In this document: in pieces, positions 33,201-35,288 of the stretch
How the letters are laid out: each line of letters starts with the position of its first letter
How positions within the stretch are numbered: position 1 is the first letter of the stretch
From: an uncultured bacterium
GTDB taxonomy: Bacteria; UBP6; UBA1177
NCBI GenBank assembly: GCA_905235605.1
Contig: CAJOMF010000024.1
Coordinates: 1 to 35,288 of the forward strand
Direction of reading: 5' to 3'
DNA: 35,288 bases
Made by a program: the position numbers and the translations under genes
Notes under the pieces: model-generated
Database searches by the model: none
Seen by the model: only the letters and a program-made list of their open reading frames with translations
What the model was told of the DNA's origin: nothing

Positions 33201-35288
33201 TAATAATCCTGCAAAAAAACCGATTAAAGTTCCGACAACCGGAGAAACTGTAATCTGGAACTGGCGGAGAGACTGGTACGAAAAAAGTGATTGTTTGGGG
33301 ATCAACAAAGATAGTAATCTGTGTTTGAACATTCTCCATGGTGGTGACTACAACGTTGCAAACACAATGTATTACGCACTTTCAACGAGTATTCTGCCAG
33401 TCAAAGACGGCAGTAAGTTAGAAGAAATTCCGTCTTATATAAAGTATGGTGACAATGGAGAACCGGAAATAAACAATGATTATTTTCCATCGACAAATAC
33501 CAACAAATTCGCCCGTGCATCCAGATACAACATTGAAGCTATGAAACTCAACTATCATACGAAAATGATTACTCCGCCGGTTTCTGCGCCGATCGAATTT
33601 CCAGATATCGAGCTTTGTGCATCGTGCTATTTCGATATGCCGATACGCTATTTCGGGATAAATGAGATCCTACCTTATGATTATGTTTCACGTTATGAGG
33701 TCAGAAAAGACAGTGAAAACAAAGTGTTGCTTGATTCGCAAAGGATCATGTTTCAAAAGGATCAGATTGCTTTCAGCGAGATTTCTCCCAAAGAAATGAT
33801 CGGAATTGAAACCAACGGCAAAGAATATTTCCTGACGATAAATACTTCTGAAAGCGGTGCCGACTGGAGCAGAATCGGCAGGATAGAAAACTGGGATCCT
33901 GAAATCGGGGAAATTGAAAGTTTCTCGGCAAATTATTTCATTGCGAAGAATGCTAATGGCGTAAAAACACTCTACTCGCTTGAATTGATTAGTGAAATTC
34001 CGCAGAACTTTAATGCCTTCATTGATGATGGTGAACTGCCTGAAATGGTTTATACTGTAAACAATCTGGGGGAAACCGGTTTCGACCGGGAACAAACAAA
34101 ACTTGTTTTTGCAAACGGTATGCTTTACCTTTTTGCCAACAGCGGAAACGGTTTCGGAACTTATCTGCACAACGGCAAAATATTTGAAGAAATTCAAGGT
34201 GTTATGCCGCAGCAAAGAAAAATAGTGAATGTCTCTGTTTCCGGCAGATATCTGTTTTTGGCAGGCGGAACTGACTTCAACAATGAAACAATGAACGATT
34301 TGTGGCGTTTCGATACGGAAGCAAACAGCTGGGAACAGATTCTGGTCACACTTCAGGGCGATTTCAGCAAAGTTATTATGCAGGAAGCAGGCGGCAAAAT
34401 CGTCGGTTTCAATCCAATAATTGATGACAATACCACTTTCCCTGTTTTCGAGTTCGAAAACTTGGAAGATGTTGAAAACATTGAAGTTTCATACTCGCAA
34501 ATAAAGATTGAAAACCTTGATTTTGAGCAGACTTTCTGCATTTCCGAAACCGACAACTCAATTTTCCCCGGCATTACGAATTTTTACGGAGAGTGCGTGA
34601 AAGTTGAGAACTATGACTTCGATGAAGTTACTTTTCCGGACTACAAACTGAGTGTCGCAGGCTATAGAAACAGCCTTTATCTGGGCGGTCTCTCAGGGAT
34701 CCGCAGAGTTGAGATCGGAGAGAACGGTGAAATCACCAAAAAAGAGATGATTTACAGCGGGGAATCGAACAATCTGGCAGTTTACGGAAACACGCTTTAT
34801 GCAGCCAACTACAGCGAAATCGACATTTTTGAAATTGCCGAAGACGGCTCGATTGAAAGAAAATCGTCAGTAAAAACAAGTAACTGCAAAAACATCAGGA
34901 TCGATGGCGGAAAACTTTTTGCTGCAGAAAATAAAAGAGTCAGAATATTTGATTTGAATGATCCGCGTTCACCTAACCTGCTGAAAACGATCTCCCTCAC
35001 CAAGACCGTGGAAGACCTCGAAACCGCTGCAGGCAAACTCTTTGTGTATGAAAATCTCAACGGGTTGCTGACAAGAAAAGGAAAAGTTTCCGTTTTTGAC
35101 ATTTCAGACATTGCAACTCCGCAGAAAATCAAAGAATTTTCTCAATATTGCAGCGATCCTGAGATGCAGAAATCTGGAAACAGCGTATACTTGGGCTGCA
35201 AAAACGGTTCTTTCAAGGTCGAAGAAACTGGTTTGCAGAAAGTGAACGGCTCAAAGAATTACCTTCGTGAAGGTTATGTCTTTGACGG
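30286..35288 (+). CDS. Giant secreted papain-like cysteine protease with TSP3 repeats and propeller, 3' end outside the window
   Basis: ATG 30286 (AAGGAGAGC upstream) opens a frame with no stop to the window end: 1667 codons, still open. The signal peptide is KKFMLFIVLFSFSCLVYA, cleaved before EVC. Residues ~85-350 are a C1A (papain) domain: Gln114 (oxyanion) six residues before Cys120 in IKSQGSSGDCTRFASTGAI, His311 in GGGGHAVIIVGY, Asn335 in FIIKNSHYF. Calcium-binding TSP3-type repeats occur near residues 495-520 (DMDSFGDFCDKDIDGDGISN), 718-755 and 800-815. A Cys-rich middle follows, then a kelch-like blade near 1320 (LAGGTDFNNETMNDLWRFD) and LVIVD-type blades from ~1480 (RVRIFDLNDPRSPNL, KVSVFDISDIATPQKI). 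It lies 18 bases after the Asp-rich lipoprotein tail, probably the same transcript. No classical inhibitor propeptide is clear. An extracellular or surface protease is inferred. Confidence 0.88.
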   Translation, partial: MKKFMLFIVLFSFSCLVYAEVCIDGSDSCGEPDDEVCIPAEIMDEIKASNQALRRFPRHRVSANINNGNAGVVPFEVTISDAEGNPQKYTVYSLTNYVDEQGHVHDLVSSIKSQGSSGDCTRFASTGAIEIKLAKQYADIFQTAKNVVSTNRGNPGIVEANLSEAYAKEIAGCENHGTNVMIRLAARGIIQEEHYPYYVRSFGEFEYLSKRDTERYGDFYNKGCNKENSWNSGLREKAKDEQWLRFYPGFPETTTEINDVKDSIQIGEPIVMTYRYDCMFDSDDKIAPGSWGKFTNFIVKDNRAIEGGGGHAVIIVGYMEPVDTGTGPDYFIIKNSHYFESKLELFTVDQNFAKNCNPEYNIFGGDVKIFTEGSESSLVLEVLTEVENLLEHAQTPEDRERWQNLLNDLQDLRNFEKDGDPGQKTYLSADNLVKIDFDQDAIPDIFDNSVYSKIYAPADLADVSHNPAQGSADGDRFPLERDGCPYRSDHALWNMDMDSFGDFCDKDIDGDGISNVEEGLSDEYLYRVYERLVSTDSSLSIEEYAVVNPFIDGKTGKISGKYFVSEKFVEGKKKELILTDKYISGIDFYLLPFHDNIESTPKFQFIKNASFFHNWYLSLKAKETDPWIRKFSYKDDNKMEQVSYGLKWNIPGLFEMKDIPYRDYKDDNYGENYPENFNNCLLHCEQLVKRYAGQDFLKLKDCQQACRNAYQCTEGEGIDRDCDGIRNDYDKCPDTYNPEQLDSDGDGVPDACDNCPGIPNPLVSRELKSEFILAEDFGAYALDLCKVSENDSEFSRRPVCMMQPDSDLDGIGDACDFMDPNQPLKIQKKLGFANSRITNIQPHSFTMNYLFQEFDDYANVRLNMPENSGRGLDICKPRYRKNDIECNAAIHYCAINHIDKTRDLWGTRGHCSTAEKEGGSSVSGKNFGYSHGSDDFSDDSILSWQHRISFADSSKFTKSYNWKDSFTETALNNNPAKKPIKVPTTGETVIWNWRRDWYEKSDCLGINKDSNLCLNILHGGDYNVANTMYYALSTSILPVKDGSKLEEIPSYIKYGDNGEPEINNDYFPSTNTNKFARASRYNIEAMKLNYHTKMITPPVSAPIEFPDIELCASCYFDMPIRYFGINEILPYDYVSRYEVRKDSENKVLLDSQRIMFQKDQIAFSEISPKEMIGIETNGKEYFLTINTSESGADWSRIGRIENWDPEIGEIESFSANYFIAKNANGVKTLYSLELISEIPQNFNAFIDDGELPEMVYTVNNLGETGFDREQTKLVFANGMLYLFANSGNGFGTYLHNGKIFEEIQGVMPQQRKIVNVSVSGRYLFLAGGTDFNNETMNDLWRFDTEANSWEQILVTLQGDFSKVIMQEAGGKIVGFNPIIDDNTTFPVFEFENLEDVENIEVSYSQIKIENLDFEQTFCISETDNSIFPGITNFYGECVKVENYDFDEVTFPDYKLSVAGYRNSLYLGGLSGIRRVEIGENGEITKKEMIYSGESNNLAVYGNTLYAANYSEIDIFEIAEDGSIERKSSVKTSNCKNIRIDGGKLFAAENKRVRIFDLNDPRSPNLLKTISLTKTVEDLETAAGKLFVYENLNGLLTRKGKVSVFDISDIATPQKIKEFSQYCSDPEMQKSGNSVYLGCKNGSFKVEETGLQKVNGSKNYLREGYVFD

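Overview
The window looks like chromosome of a free-living or gut-associated Gram-negative bacterium of moderate GC. Evidence for this is a set of lipoboxes and Sec signal peptides, an outer-membrane-like beta-barrel, GDP-mannose dehydratase and a lytic transglycosylase. Asp/Ser/Glu-rich linkers directly after the lipobox, thrombospondin type 3 (TSP3) repeats and LVIVD/kelch propellers are a style seen in uncultured Myxococcota/deltaproteobacteria-like lineages. I cannot assign a phylum from sequence alone. TAG, TAA and TGA all serve as ordinary stops, so the genetic code is standard.

Layout. 1-4648 (+) is a tight operon-like run: 3' part of formiminotransferase-cyclodeaminase, queE, an O-methyltransferase-like protein, a truncated ketosynthase-like protein and a PlsC-type acyltransferase. 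The last three resemble part of an aryl-polyene/flexirubin locus. 4665-5702 (-) is an Asp/Glu-rich lipoprotein with an internal 54-bp tandem repeat. 5703-7692 is a decayed accessory patch: dinD broken by an amber codon, then a RhuM/ORF6N-type remnant with a stop and a frame change. 7693-8778 (+) is a MOFRL-family glycerate kinase, convergent with a two-gene (-) operon for a zinc-ribbon membrane protein and an exported protein. A small exported LPP20/FlgT-like protein (10563-11393) is divergent from that pair.

11394-13410 is a second accessory patch: a frameshifted Cys-rich remnant, a three-copy 33-bp tandem repeat and a DUF4143-type AAA ATPase, bracketed by two nested pairs of short direct repeats. 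13468-15900 is fabD-acp-fabF with FabD/FabF catalytic residues intact, convergent with gmd. 17192-21490 is an envelope operon: an exported protein with a C-terminal barrel, then two lipoproteins with LPP20-like or related folds. 21559-23310 is a lipoprotein overlapping rsfS, which overlaps rlmH. 23440-25809 is a TPR-type lytic transglycosylase.

25906-35288 is a run of secreted proteins. It holds two overlapping right-handed beta-helix lipoproteins, an Asp-rich lipoprotein whose last ~75 codons are detached by a one-base frameshift, and a giant open frame that starts at 30286 and leaves the window after 1667 codons. That frame encodes a secreted papain-like cysteine protease with Gln/Cys/His/Asn in the right order, followed by TSP3 calcium-binding repeats and a kelch/LVIVD propeller. 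It is the most striking gene here.
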